A DNA stretch of 64,000 bases from Pseudorhodoferax aquiterrae. GTDB taxonomy: Bacteria > Pseudomonadota > Gammaproteobacteria > Burkholderiales > Burkholderiaceae_C. Shown here piece by piece: positions 51,022 to 60,276 of the stretch. How positions within the stretch are numbered: the first letter of the stretch is position 1; every line of letters begins with the position of its first letter. Below the pieces are notes generated by a model. The model was not told where the DNA came from. It was given only the letters and a program-made list of their open reading frames with translations, and searched no databases. The stretch is from the NCBI RefSeq assembly GCF_014652235.1, contig NZ_BMYK01000003.1, forward strand, positions 124,001 to 188,000, written 5' to 3'. The position numbers were made by a program, and so were the translations under genes.

Positions 51022-51095
51022 AGAATAAATGGGGTCAGATACCGTTTAAAACTTGAGTTTTTCCATCAGAAATTATTTGGGGACACATCAAATCC
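51022..51095. repeat. A/T-rich flank of the RAYT element
   Basis: This stretch is visibly richer in A and T than its surroundings. It contains AAATGGGGTCAGATACCG and, 40 nt on, ATTTGGGGACACATC. From memory, such GGGGTCAGATACC / GGGGACAC blocks are common beside RAYT- and IS200-like transposases. It lies between the gltB promoter and the transposase stop and is probably the element's 3' terminus or a remnant. Confidence 0.5.
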
Positions 51096-51135
51096 GGCCG
51101 CGGTAGCGCTGTTGTGTACACCGCGCAGAGGGAAC

Positions 51136-51825
51136 TCAGGCGGTTTTGCGCGGGCGGCCGGGCTGGCTGGGCGTGAGCCGGCGCGGTGCGGATTGCTGCA
51201 GCCGCGCGACGAAGCTGGCATCCCCCAACACCCAGCCGCCCAGAACGGACCGCGTCAGTGCATCCTGCTGCGCCGATGTGACGCCCTCGTGCACCATGCT
51301 GGCGTATGCCGCCTCGCGCGCGAACGGCGTGTTGCCCAATGCCCAGTAGGCTGGCGGCGGCGCCAGCCAGGGATCGTTGCGCAGCCCGGCGTAGTGGCCG
51401 TGGCTGGACCAGGGGTAGTCCTGCGCCGCCTGCACCAGCGACGCGCGCACGGGGTTCAGGTCGAAATAGGCCATGCAGGGCAGCAGGTGAAGCTCGGGCT
51501 GCAGCACCGTGGAGCGGTAGCGCCCCTCCCACAGCGTGCCGCTGCGGCCATGGGCCAGGTTGAAGCGGCGCACATAGGTGCGTCCCACGGCCTGCAAGGC
51601 GTGCGAGAGCGCGCCCTCCTCCGGCGGCGTCAGCAGCAGGTGGAAGTGGTTGGGCATCAGCACGTAGGCATGCACCGCCACGCCGGCGGCGCGGCATTCC
51701 TGCGCCAGCAGCTGCAGCATGGCCAGGTGCTCCTCGGCCTGCGTGAAGATGGGCTGGCGGTTGTTGCCGCGTTGCAGCACATGGTGCACCTGGCCGGCCA
51801 GGGACAGGCGGGGCAGGCGGGCCAT
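51136..51825 (-). CDS. REP-associated tyrosine transposase (RAYT, Y1_Tnp domain)
   Basis: A 229-residue single-strand DNA transposase of the IS200-like HUH/Y1 class. The HUH motif lies in YVLMPNHFHLLL, the typical GRSGTLWEGRYRS segment follows, and the catalytic Tyr is in the CMAYFDLNPVRAS region. The C-terminus is basic (RRLTPSQPGRPRKTA). No disabling change is seen. RAYTs are thought to spread or maintain REP-type palindromic repeats, and a 66-bp palindromic repeat lies 16 nt upstream of this start. Confidence 0.92.
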   Translation of the reverse strand: MARLPRLSLAGQVHHVLQRGNNRQPIFTQAEEHLAMLQLLAQECRAAGVAVHAYVLMPNHFHLLLTPPEEGALSHALQAVGRTYVRRFNLAHGRSGTLWEGRYRSTVLQPELHLLPCMAYFDLNPVRASLVQAAQDYPWSSHGHYAGLRNDPWLAPPPAYWALGNTPFAREAAYASMVHEGVTSAQQDALTRSVLGGWVLGDASFVARLQQSAPRRLTPSQPGRPRKTA

Positions 51826-51841
51826 AGGTCAGGGGCGCCCG

Positions 51842-51907
51842 GCCGCCCGAAGCCCCTGACGCGCCCCCTCGGGGGGCAGCGATACGCGAAGCGATGAGCG
51901 TGGGGGC
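51842..51907. repeat. 66-bp interspersed palindromic repeat, copy 2, beside RAYT
   Basis: Same organisation as 3111-3176: GCCGCCCGAAG, nine different bases, and an identical 46-bp core (51862-51907) beginning CGCCCCCTCGGGGGGCAGCG. It lies between the RAYT start and the methyltransferase stop. Confidence 0.9.
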
Positions 51908-51914
51908 AACATGT

Positions 51915-52772
51915 TTACGCGGGCAGCAGGTCGAAGCGGCTGTCGCGCAGCGCCTGCAGGCCGAACTCCTCGAGCAGCTGGCCCAGCCGCTCGGCCGCGC
52001 TGCGCTTGCCGCGGCCGGTCTTGCGCGCCACGATGAGCTCGTTCTTGAGGCTGTGCTCCCAGCCCACGAGCTCGGTCACCGTGACCTGGTAGCCGCAGGC
52101 CTCCAGGTACAGGCAGCGCAGTACATTGGTGAGCTGGCTGCCGATCTCGCGCGTGTGCAGCGGGTGGCGCCAGAGCTCGGCCAGCGGCGTGCGTGCCAGG
52201 GCCAGCGCCTTGTGCTGGCGCAGGCTGGCCGCCACCTCGGCCTGGCAGCAGGGCACCAGCACCATGCTGGCCGCCTCCTTCTGCAGGCCGAAACGGATCG
52301 CGTCGTCGGTGGCGGTGTCGCAGGCGTGCAGGGCCGTGACGATGTCGATGCGCGGCGGCAGCTGGTCCGAGGCGCCGGCTTCGGCCACGCTGAGGTGGAG
52401 GAAGGACATGCGGCCGAAGCCAAGCCGCTCGGCCAGCGCGCGCGACCTGTCGACGAGTTCGCCGCGCGTCTCGATGCCGTAGACATGGCCCGGCCGCTGG
52501 CCGAACACGAGGTCGTAGAGCATGAAGCCCAGGTAGGACTTGCCCGCGCCGTGGTCGGCCAGGGTGATGGCTGCGTCGGGCGCGAAGCCCTCGCGCATCT
52601 CGCGCTCGATGAACTGCACGAGGTGGTAGACCTGCTTGAGCTTGCGGCGCGCGTCCTGGTTCAGCCTGCCCTCGCGCGTGAGGATGTGCAGCTCCTTGAG
52701 CAGCTCGATGGACTGGCCGGGGCGCAGCTCGGCGGCCAGGGCCGCGGCTGGATCAACGGCTGGGCGTTTCAT
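51915..52772 (-). CDS. Class I SAM-dependent methyltransferase
   Basis: A 285-residue methyltransferase of the Methyltransf_32-like group. The SAM motif is ITLADHGAGKSYLGFMLYDL (about 88-107). The sequence VTALHACDTATDDAIRFG and LVPCCQAEVAASL follow, as in GSTCD-type methyltransferases. The substrate is unknown; RNA is possible. The ATG at 52772 overlaps the DUF1415 stop by 4 nt. Confidence 0.85.
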   Translation of the reverse strand: MKRPAVDPAAALAAELRPGQSIELLKELHILTREGRLNQDARRKLKQVYHLVQFIEREMREGFAPDAAITLADHGAGKSYLGFMLYDLVFGQRPGHVYGIETRGELVDRSRALAERLGFGRMSFLHLSVAEAGASDQLPPRIDIVTALHACDTATDDAIRFGLQKEAASMVLVPCCQAEVAASLRQHKALALARTPLAELWRHPLHTREIGSQLTNVLRCLYLEACGYQVTVTELVGWEHSLKNELIVARKTGRGKRSAAERLGQLLEEFGLQALRDSRFDLLPA

Positions 52773-53341
52773 GGGGATTCCTTGGTGGCACCGACGCCGA
52801 GCGCAGCCCAGCCCTCGGCGCCGAGCTTCTCCAGCGTGGCCATGTTGCGCTCGAAGATGTCCGAGGCGTCGGGGAAGGCTTGGACGGCGCGCTCCACGCT
52901 GTCCTCGCGCAGCAGGTGCAGCATGGGGTATGGCGCGCGGTTGCTGCAGTTGGTCACGTCGTCGGGGTCGGTGCCGGCGAATTGGTAGTCGGGATGGAAG
53001 CTCGCGATCTGCAGTTCGCCCACGGCGTCGAGTTCGTCGAGCACGGCGTCGGCGCGGTCGAGGAAGTCGTTGAAGTCCAGGAAGTCGGGCAGCGCCAGCG
53101 GCAGCACCAGCAGCGTCGTGTCGCGCACCTGGGCATCGAGCGCGAGCAGGTCGCGGATCTCGTCGCGCAGCCGGGCCTGCACGGCATCTTCGTCGCGCGC
53201 GTCGCTGACGGCCACATGCAGCTGGCCCTTGGCCACGACGCCCTTGGCGAAGGGGCACAGGTTCAGGCCGATCACGGCGCGCTCCAGCCAGCGCTGGGTG
53301 TCGGCGCGGACCACGTCTTCAGATGGCATGGCAGCACTCAT
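52769..53341 (-). CDS. DUF1415 family protein
   Basis: A 190-residue DUF1415 protein of unknown function. Recognisable parts are TQRWLERAVIGLNLCPFAKG near the N-terminus, IASFHPDYQFAGT and NRAPYPMLHLLREDSV. The conserved Cys and His residues could bind a metal. It overlaps dgt and the methyltransferase by 4-nt ATGA junctions, so the three form one translational unit. Confidence 0.9.
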   Translation of the reverse strand: MSAAMPSEDVVRADTQRWLERAVIGLNLCPFAKGVVAKGQLHVAVSDARDEDAVQARLRDEIRDLLALDAQVRDTTLLVLPLALPDFLDFNDFLDRADAVLDELDAVGELQIASFHPDYQFAGTDPDDVTNCSNRAPYPMLHLLREDSVERAVQAFPDASDIFERNMATLEKLGAEGWAALGVGATKESP

Positions 53342-54504
53342 CCGAGCAAACGCTGTCCGGTCAGGCGCTCGTGTTCGCGCGCGGCGAAGCGGTCGGTCAT
53401 GCCGGCGATGTAGTCGGCCACGACGCGGGCCTGGCCGGCCATGCCCACGGCCGCGAAACGCGTGGCGGCGCGCTCGGCGAAGCCACCGGCCATCTCGGCC
53501 GGCACCTGCTGGTAGGCCGCGAACAACGCCTGCACGACCGCCTTGGCCCGGCCCGTGACCTCGACCACCTGCGCATGCCGGTACAGGTTGCGCATCAGGA
53601 AGCGCTTGAGCTGCTGCGAGGCATCGCGCATGGCTTCACCGAAGCCGATCAGCGGCGCGCAGCGGCGGGCCGCGTCGGCGCTGCCGGGCTGTGCCTGCGC
53701 CAGCGCCGCGTTGCTCGCGTCGATCACGTCGTAGACCTGGGCACTCAGCATGCGGCGGATGCTTTCGTACAGCAGCCGGCGGCCGGTCAGATCCGGATGC
53801 TCGCGCAGCGTGGCACGGCGGAAGTCGTCGAACAAGGGCACCTCCTCGAGCTGCTCCATCACCAGCAAACCCGAGCGCACGCCGTCGTCGATGTCGTGCG
53901 CGTTGTAGGCGATCTCGTCGGCCAGGTTGCACAGCTGCGCCTCCAGGCTGGGCTGGGTGCGCTCGAGGAAGCGCAGGCCCACGTCGCCCGGAAACGCGGC
54001 CTCCAGCCGCTCGGCATTGGCGCGCGAACAGTGCTTGAGGATGCCCTCGCGCGTCTCGAACGAGAGGTTCAGCCCGTCGTAGCGTGGGTAACGCTCCTCG
54101 AGCTCGTCGACCATGCGCAGGCTTTGCAGGTTGTGCTCGAAGCCGCCGAACGAAGCCATGCAGGCGTTCAGCGCGTCCTGCCCGGCATGGCCGAAGGGCG
54201 TATGGCCCAGATCGTGCGCGAGCGCGATGGCTTCGACCAGGTCTTCGTTGAGCTTCAGCGAGCGCGCGATCGAGCGGCCCAGCTGCGCCACCTCCAACGA
54301 ATGCGTGAGCCGCGTGCGGAACAGGTCGCCCTCGTGGTTCAGGAACACCTGGGTCTTGTAGACCAGGCGCCGGAACGCGGTGGAGTGCACGATGCGGTCG
54401 CGGTCGCGCTGGTATTCGGTGCGGGTGGGCGCGGGCGCCTCGGCATGCCGGCGGCCCCGGCTCGCAGCCGGGTCGCAGGCGTAGGGAGCCAGCACGCCCT
54501 GCAT
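53338..54504 (-). CDS. dgt: Deoxyguanosinetriphosphate triphosphohydrolase-like protein
   Basis: HD-domain dNTPase (388 residues) that splits dGTP or other dNTPs into nucleoside and triphosphate. Metal ligands are visible in RTRLTHSLEVAQ, ALAHDLGHTPFGHAG and LADEIAYNAHD. It is the short type without the regulatory extension of E. coli Dgt, so the exact substrate is open. It starts 3 nt after aroB. Confidence 0.93.
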   Translation of the reverse strand: MQGVLAPYACDPAASRGRRHAEAPAPTRTEYQRDRDRIVHSTAFRRLVYKTQVFLNHEGDLFRTRLTHSLEVAQLGRSIARSLKLNEDLVEAIALAHDLGHTPFGHAGQDALNACMASFGGFEHNLQSLRMVDELEERYPRYDGLNLSFETREGILKHCSRANAERLEAAFPGDVGLRFLERTQPSLEAQLCNLADEIAYNAHDIDDGVRSGLLVMEQLEEVPLFDDFRRATLREHPDLTGRRLLYESIRRMLSAQVYDVIDASNAALAQAQPGSADAARRCAPLIGFGEAMRDASQQLKRFLMRNLYRHAQVVEVTGRAKAVVQALFAAYQQVPAEMAGGFAERAATRFAAVGMAGQARVVADYIAGMTDRFAAREHERLTGQRLLG

Positions 54505-54507
54505 GGC

Positions 54508-55626
54508 TCAGACGCAGGAGGCGGCGATGACTTCGCGCACGAGAGCATCGGGCGCGCCGCGCACGACGGCGCGGCCGATGCCGGCTATCAGCACGAACTT
54601 GATCTCGCCGGCCTCGGCCTTCTTGTCCACGCGCATGAGTTCGAGGTAGCGGCCGGCGTTGTCCTGGGCGTCCAGGACAGGGCCGACCGTGGGCAGGCCG
54701 GCCCGCTCGATCAGGCGCGTGAGCCGCTCGACCTGCGCCGCGTCGAGCAGGCCCAGGCGCTGCGACAGCCGCGCCGCCATGACCATGCCGCAGCCCACGC
54801 CCTCACCGTGCAGCCAGGCGCCATAGCCCATGCCGGCCTCGATCGCATGGCCGAAGGTGTGGCCGAAATTCAGGATGGCGCGCAGCCCGCCTTCGCGCTC
54901 GTCCTGGCCGACGACATCGGCCTTGATCTCGCAGCTGCGCTGCACGGCATGGGCCAGCGCGGCCGGATCGCCCGCGCGCAGCGCATCGACGTTCGCCTCG
55001 ATCCAGTCGAGGAAGGCCGCATCGGCGATCGGGCCGTACTTGATGACTTCGGCCAGGCCCGCGCTGAGCTCACGCGGCGGCAGGGTCTTGAGCACGTCTA
55101 GGTCGCAGACCACCAGTTGCGGCTGGTAGAAGGCGCCCACCATGTTCTTGCCCAGCGGATGGTTGATGGCCGTCTTGCCGCCCACCGAGGAATCCACCTG
55201 GGCCAGCAGCGTGGTCGGCACCTGCACGAAGGGCACGCCGCGCATGTAGCTGGCGGCTGCGAAACCCGTGATGTCACCCACCACGCCGCCGCCCAGTGCG
55301 AACAGCACGGTCTTGCGGTCGCAGCCGCGCGACAGCAGCGCGTCGAAGACGAGGTTCAGCGTTTCCCAGGTCTTGTAGGCCTCGCCATCGGGCAGCACCA
55401 CGGTGTGCACCGCACGGAAGCGGCCGGCCAGCGCCTGCTGCAAACGCTGCGCGTAGAGCGGCTCCAGCGTGGTGTTGGTGACGATCAGCGCCGCCGCGGC
55501 CTGGGGCACGGCGGCATAGGTGCCGGGCTGGTCGAACAAGCCCGCACCGATGGCGATCGGGTAGCTGCGCTCGCCCAGCGCGATCTGCACCTGGGCCGTG
55601 GGAGGGGCGGAAAGGGTGGCGTCCAT
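54508..55626 (-). CDS. aroB: 3-dehydroquinate synthase
   Basis: Second step of the shikimate pathway. The 372 residues carry the NAD site [39 protein letters not shown] and metal-ligand histidines in [14 protein letters not shown] and [11 protein letters not shown]. It lies 27 nt after aroK in the conserved pilQ-aroK-aroB-dgt order. Confidence 0.97.
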   Translation of the reverse strand: MDATLSAPPTAQVQIALGERSYPIAIGAGLFDQPGTYAAVPQAAAALIVTNTTLEPLYAQRLQQALAGRFRAVHTVVLPDGEAYKTWETLNLVFDALLSRGCDRKTVLFALGGGVVGDITGFAAASYMRGVPFVQVPTTLLAQVDSSVGGKTAINHPLGKNMVGAFYQPQLVVCDLDVLKTLPPRELSAGLAEVIKYGPIADAAFLDWIEANVDALRAGDPAALAHAVQRSCEIKADVVGQDEREGGLRAILNFGHTFGHAIEAGMGYGAWLHGEGVGCGMVMAARLSQRLGLLDAAQVERLTRLIERAGLPTVGPVLDAQDNAGRYLELMRVDKKAEAGEIKFVLIAGIGRAVVRGAPDALVREVIAASCV

Positions 55627-55653
55627 GAGGGCGCCAAGTGTAAGCCGCGGCCC

Positions 55654-56166
55654 TCAGCCGGCCTGCTGCTGCACCAGGCCGGCGATGGTGTTGACCAGGG
55701 CCGCGGTGGAAGGACGGCCGATCGTGATGACCTCGTGCGCCGTCTCGCGGTACAGCGGATCGCGCTGCGCGAACAGTTCACGCAAGCGGGCCTGCGGATC
55801 CGCCACCTGCAGCAAGGGCCGCACCTGGTCGTGGCGCAGGCGCCGGTAGACCTCCTCGGGCGTGGCGAACAGGTAGAAGACCCGCGTGTTCTGGCGCAGG
55901 CAGGCGCGGTTGGCCTCGCGCAGCACGGCCCCGCCGCCGGTGGCGATCACGGCAGGACCGCTGGCCGTGATGTCGGCCAGCGCCTGCTGCTCGAAGTCGC
56001 GGAAGCCGGCCTCGCCCTCGCGCTCGAAGTACTCGCGGATCGAGCAGCCAAGACGCTGCTCGACCCACTGGTCGGCGTCAACGAAGGGGAGTTGGAGCCG
56101 GCGCGCAAGTTGGCGGCCGACGGTCGACTTGCCCGAACCGGGCATGCCAACAAGCGCGATGTTCAA
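55654..56166 (-). CDS. aroK: Shikimate kinase
   Basis: Phosphorylates shikimate with ATP. The 170-residue protein has P-loop GMPGSGKSTVG (7-17), the shikimate-binding Asp in VDADQWVEQ, and GGGAVLRE. Full-length. It starts 9 nt after the Ig-like lipoprotein gene, which interrupts the usual direct pilQ-aroK junction. Confidence 0.96.
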   Translation of the reverse strand: MNIALVGMPGSGKSTVGRQLARRLQLPFVDADQWVEQRLGCSIREYFEREGEAGFRDFEQQALADITASGPAVIATGGGAVLREANRACLRQNTRVFYLFATPEEVYRRLRHDQVRPLLQVADPQARLRELFAQRDPLYRETAHEVITIGRPSTAALVNTIAGLVQQQAG

Positions 56167-56175
56167 ACAAAAACC

Positions 56176-58122
56176 TCATGGCAATGTCACAGCAGGAAAC
56201 GTCGTGGCCAAGCCCGAAGGAGCAGTGACCGTGATCGTCACGGTGTTGCCGGCAGCACAGCCACTAAGAGACAGCGCCACCAAGCTGGCCAGATCCTCGG
56301 ACGGGCTACCGGGCGCTGGACGCACATCCGCCAAAGGCGTCCCGCCTATGTTGTCGATCAGGCAGGTCGTCGGCGAAGTCGTGGCCGTGACCCGGGTACC
56401 CGCTGGCATTGGCAACAACGGATTATCAGCGCTCCGCAGGCGGAAGCTCACGCTGCTGCGCGTCGTGACAAACGAAGGTGTCGCTGGCGAGGTGGAAGCG
56501 AACAGCAACACGGCCTGCTGACGCACGGTCGTGGCGAGGCCGCTGTCACAGGTGTTGGCCCGGGACGGGAAAGCACCACCCGCCCCTGCACACGCCCCGC
56601 TCGCGCCACGCGGCACCACGAACTCGCCAGCATCGAAGGCATTGCTTTCATTGTCGTCACGGTACGCATCGCCGATCTGGACCAAGCTGTCGCCGGCGTC
56701 AAAGATGTTGTTGCCGTTGGCATCAACGTAATCCTTGGTGCCCTCGGTGTACGCGAGCACCGAAGCGCGCCCACCGGCTGGGCGTGGGTTCTGCGTCACG
56801 AATGTCACGGAACAGGACGAGATGTTGTTGGTGCGGGTGGTCGCACAGCTACGCGCGACCTGACCACCTTCCGCCGTGAAGTTGATGACCGTACCATCTT
56901 CAACCGCATTGCCTTGGCGATCAGCCAAACGTACCGTCAGCGTCGTGGACGTTCCATCGATCGCCCAGCCTTCCAGGGCAGCCTGGCCAGCCGACAGACT
57001 CATGAATCGCTGCGACGGAGGGCCTGATGCAACCGTCAGGAACTGAGACTCCGCGAACACCGTCGGGCTGCTGACCAATGCTGCACGCACCTTGACAGCA
57101 CCAGGAATGGTGCCCGAGAACGCAGAGACTGACACATATCCATCGGCATCGCTGGTCTTCGTGACAGCCGCCGTTGAACCAGAAGCGTCAAGTCCGACGC
57201 CCCCAGGATTGGTCTCGATGCTCAACTGGACAGGGACGCTGGCCAGTGATGTGCCAACGGACGACAGCACACGGAACCGGAGCACGGCCTGCTCAGCTGC
57301 GCCACTTCCGGCAACGAAAATCTGCTGCGGCGTGGCATCGACGAACGTCACCGTGTTGGCCACGGGCGCCGCCACGGTCAGTGTGCCCGTCTGCGCCGAC
57401 GCACCAGCACTGGATGCAGTCACTGTCACGGTACCGCTGCAAGGCTGCCCAGCGCCGTCGACAGACGAATAGGTCACCGAGGCAACACCGCTGCCGTTGG
57501 TTGTCTTGCTGAAGCTGCCTGCGCTGGTGTCCTGACCATCGATCCGACCGCAAGAGGCAGAGAACGCAACATTGACCGGCGTCGAGCCGGCCGCCACACC
57601 TGCGATGCTTGCGGTCGTGGACACGGTGGCGTTTCCACCCGAAACCAGAGAAGTCGAGCTGATCGACAGTGCCGACAGCGCAAGGCTGGACGCGGAGACT
57701 GAAAAATCGGTGCTGCCGGTCACCGGCGACTCTCCAACCGTTGCGCTGGCCGTCACCGTAGCGGCACCGCGCGCGGACAGCGAAGCAGGTTCGACGCTCA
57801 CTTGGGCGACGCCGGAAGCATCTGTCAGTGCCGTTGCTGGCGACAGTGTTGCGATCGCTTCGTCAGAGACCGTGAAAGTGACAAGTCGGCCGGCAACTGC
57901 GGCACCAGACGAATCCCGCAAGGTACCGCGGACCGTCGATGCGCCACCCACGCTGACGCTCGTCACTGCCGCACCAGTGCTGTTGACGATGCTCAAGGTC
58001 AGCGTCGGCGTTGCGGTCCCGCCACCGTTGCTGCCACTGCTCCCGGTGGAACTCCCGCCCCCCCCGCAAGCCGCCACCAATCCAGCCGCGGCCACCGCCG
58101 CCAGGTATCGCATCCAACGCAT
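56176..58122 (-). CDS. Ig-like (Big/invasin-type) repeat lipoprotein between pilQ and aroK
   Basis: A 648-residue secreted protein: lipobox VAAC with Cys 19, then a Gly/Ser linker. Several beta-rich Ig-like repeats follow (for example VRGTLRDSSGAAVAGRLVTF, ATLSPATALTDASGVAQVSV), the pattern of bacterial Big_1/invasin domains. Near residue 470 two tandem acidic loops, DANGNNIFDAGD and DDNESNAFDAGE, look like calcium-binding repeats. Function is probably adhesion or pilus-linked surface structure. Base composition is visibly less GC-rich and codons more mixed than in neighbours, suggesting later acquisition or relaxed selection. It is 42 nt after pilQ. Confidence 0.8.
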   Translation of the reverse strand: MRWMRYLAAVAAAGLVAACGGGGSSTGSSGSNGGGTATPTLTLSIVNSTGAAVTSVSVGGASTVRGTLRDSSGAAVAGRLVTFTVSDEAIATLSPATALTDASGVAQVSVEPASLSARGAATVTASATVGESPVTGSTDFSVSASSLALSALSISSTSLVSGGNATVSTTASIAGVAAGSTPVNVAFSASCGRIDGQDTSAGSFSKTTNGSGVASVTYSSVDGAGQPCSGTVTVTASSAGASAQTGTLTVAAPVANTVTFVDATPQQIFVAGSGAAEQAVLRFRVLSSVGTSLASVPVQLSIETNPGGVGLDASGSTAAVTKTSDADGYVSVSAFSGTIPGAVKVRAALVSSPTVFAESQFLTVASGPPSQRFMSLSAGQAALEGWAIDGTSTTLTVRLADRQGNAVEDGTVINFTAEGGQVARSCATTRTNNISSCSVTFVTQNPRPAGGRASVLAYTEGTKDYVDANGNNIFDAGDSLVQIGDAYRDDNESNAFDAGEFVVPRGASGACAGAGGAFPSRANTCDSGLATTVRQQAVLLFASTSPATPSFVTTRSSVSFRLRSADNPLLPMPAGTRVTATTSPTTCLIDNIGGTPLADVRPAPGSPSEDLASLVALSLSGCAAGNTVTITVTAPSGLATTFPAVTLP

Positions 58123-58164
58123 AGCTCTTCCCTCTTGTGATTCTGTCGACCGCAGAACGCCGCC

Positions 58165-60276
58165 TCAGCGCCCTGCCATCCGCTCGGCGATCATCTTCGG
58201 CGTGATGAACACCAGCATCTCCGTCTTGTTGGAGGTGCGCGTGCGGCTCTTGAACAGGTTGCCGGCGATCGGGATGTCACCCAGCAACGGCACCTTGGTC
58301 ACGTCGTCGTTCTCGGTCAGCTCGAAGATGCCGCCGATCACCACCGTGCCGCCGTTCTCCACCAGCACCTGGGTCTTGATGTGCTTGGTGTTGATCGCGA
58401 AGCCGGCCGAGGTGCTCTGGCCCACGCTGTCCTTGTTCACGTCCAGGTCCAGGATGATGTTGCCCTCGGGCGTGATCTGCGGCGTCACCTCCAGCTTGAG
58501 GTTGGCCTTGCGGAAGGCGATCGAGGTCGCGCCGCTGGACGTGGCGACCTGGTAGGGCAGCTCCGTGCCCTGCTCGATCAAGGCCTTGGTCTGGTCGGCC
58601 GTCACCACGCGCGGGCTCGAGACCACCTTGCCCTTGCCATCGGCTTCCATGGCCGACAGTTCCAGCGTGAGGAAGCGGCCCACGCCCTCGCGGAAGATCG
58701 ACACGGCGAAACTGGCCGCCTCCGTCGCGCTGCCCTGGGCCGTGGCCGGCAGGTTCACGAAGTTGCTGCTGGTGTTGATGGCATTGCCGTTCGCCGCGGC
58801 CGTGGCGTTGCTGTAGCTGGTGCCGGCCACGATGCGGTTGCCGCCGCCGATGCTGTAGCCGTTGCCGTTGCCGCCCCCCAGGCGTACACCCAGCGACTTG
58901 CCGAAGGTGTCCGAGGCCTCGACGATGCGCGCCTCGATCAGCACCTGGCGCACCGCCACGTCGAGCTTCTTGATCAGCTCGTTGACGGCCTCCAGCCGGC
59001 TCGCCACGTCGGTCACGAACAGCTGGTTGGTGCGCGGCTCGGGAATGGCCGTGCCGCGGGTGCTCAGAAAGCGGCTGTTGCCCGTGGAGCCGGTGCCGCC
59101 TGCGCTCGCATTGGTGATCTGCGCGGCGATATCGACCGCACGCGCATAGTTCATCTGGAACGACTGGGTGCGCAGCGGCTCCAGGTTCTCCAGCGCCGCG
59201 GCGGACTCCAGGTCCTTCTTCTTGCGCGCGTCGATCTCGTCCTTGGGCGCGATCCACAGCACGCTGCCGCTCTTTTCCATGCCCAGGCCCTTGGCATCCA
59301 TGATGATCTGCAGCGCCTGGTCCCAGGGCACGTCCTTGAGCCGCAGCGTCACCGCGCCGGTGACCGAGTCGGAGGTCACCACGTTGAAGTTGGTGAAGTC
59401 GGCGATCACCTGCAGCAGGGCCCGCACCTCGATGTTCTGGAAGTTCAGCGAGAGCTTCTCGCCGCTGAAGCCGGGCCCCTGGCTCAGGCGGTTGGGGTCG
59501 ACGCGCTGCGGCCGCACCTCGACGACGAACTGGCCTTCGCTCTGGTACGCGCTGTGCTCCCAGTTGCCGCGCGGCTCGATGACCATGCGCACGCGGTCGC
59601 CGACCTGGAAGGTCGAGATGGTCTGCACGGGCGTGCCGAAGTCGCCCACGTCCAGCCGGCGCCGCAGGCCCTCGGGCAGAGAGGAATTGAGGAACTCCAC
59701 GACCAGGCTCTGGCCTTGCTGGCGCACGTCCACGCCGACCTGGCTGCTGCCCAGGCCCACGAGCACGCGGCCGGTGTTGTCGGCACCACGCCGGAAATCG
59801 AGGTCGCGCAGCGCCGCGCGGCCCTGCGCGCCAGCATCCGGGAACACGGGTGCCGGGCTGGCCGGCAGAGCCGAGGCCACCGGGTCCAGCACGATCAGCA
59901 CCGTATTGCCCTGCAGCAAGGCCTTGTACGAGGTGGCCTGCTTGAGGTTGAGCACAACGCGCGAGCGGTCGCCCACGCTGAGCACGCTGGCCGAGCGCAG
60001 ATTGCCCTGGTTGATGTCGATGGGCGTGCGCGGCATGGCGCTGGCCACGCCGGCGAAGTCCAGCGCGATGCGCGCCGGCGACTGGATCGCCACACCGGCC
60101 GGCAGGGCTGCCGGGGCTTCGCTGAGGTCGATGCGCACGATCTCGGAGCCGTTCTGCACCGCGCCAGTGACCGACTGGATCGCCGGCACGGCCCAGACGC
60201 CGCAGCAGGCCAGCGCCAGCCCGAACGCTGCGAGGCCTCGCGCCACAATGCCGGAACGGTGGTTGTGCTTGTTCAT
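58165..60276 (-). CDS. pilQ: Type IV pilus secretin PilQ
   Basis: Outer-membrane ring through which the type IV pilus leaves the cell (703 residues). Signal peptide at the N-terminus (MNKHNHRSGIVARGLAAFGL...), two AMIN peptidoglycan-binding domains (about 30-260), an STN/N0 domain (EKLSLNFQNIEVRALLQVIADF), an N1 domain, and the C-terminal secretin barrel with VPLLGDIPIAGNLFKSRT. The ATG at 60276 has AGGAGAAAG; it overlaps pilP by 4 nt. Confidence 0.96.
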   Translation of the reverse strand: MNKHNHRSGIVARGLAAFGLALACCGVWAVPAIQSVTGAVQNGSEIVRIDLSEAPAALPAGVAIQSPARIALDFAGVASAMPRTPIDINQGNLRSASVLSVGDRSRVVLNLKQATSYKALLQGNTVLIVLDPVASALPASPAPVFPDAGAQGRAALRDLDFRRGADNTGRVLVGLGSSQVGVDVRQQGQSLVVEFLNSSLPEGLRRRLDVGDFGTPVQTISTFQVGDRVRMVIEPRGNWEHSAYQSEGQFVVEVRPQRVDPNRLSQGPGFSGEKLSLNFQNIEVRALLQVIADFTNFNVVTSDSVTGAVTLRLKDVPWDQALQIIMDAKGLGMEKSGSVLWIAPKDEIDARKKKDLESAAALENLEPLRTQSFQMNYARAVDIAAQITNASAGGTGSTGNSRFLSTRGTAIPEPRTNQLFVTDVASRLEAVNELIKKLDVAVRQVLIEARIVEASDTFGKSLGVRLGGGNGNGYSIGGGNRIVAGTSYSNATAAANGNAINTSSNFVNLPATAQGSATEAASFAVSIFREGVGRFLTLELSAMEADGKGKVVSSPRVVTADQTKALIEQGTELPYQVATSSGATSIAFRKANLKLEVTPQITPEGNIILDLDVNKDSVGQSTSAGFAINTKHIKTQVLVENGGTVVIGGIFELTENDDVTKVPLLGDIPIAGNLFKSRTRTSNKTEMLVFITPKMIAERMAGR

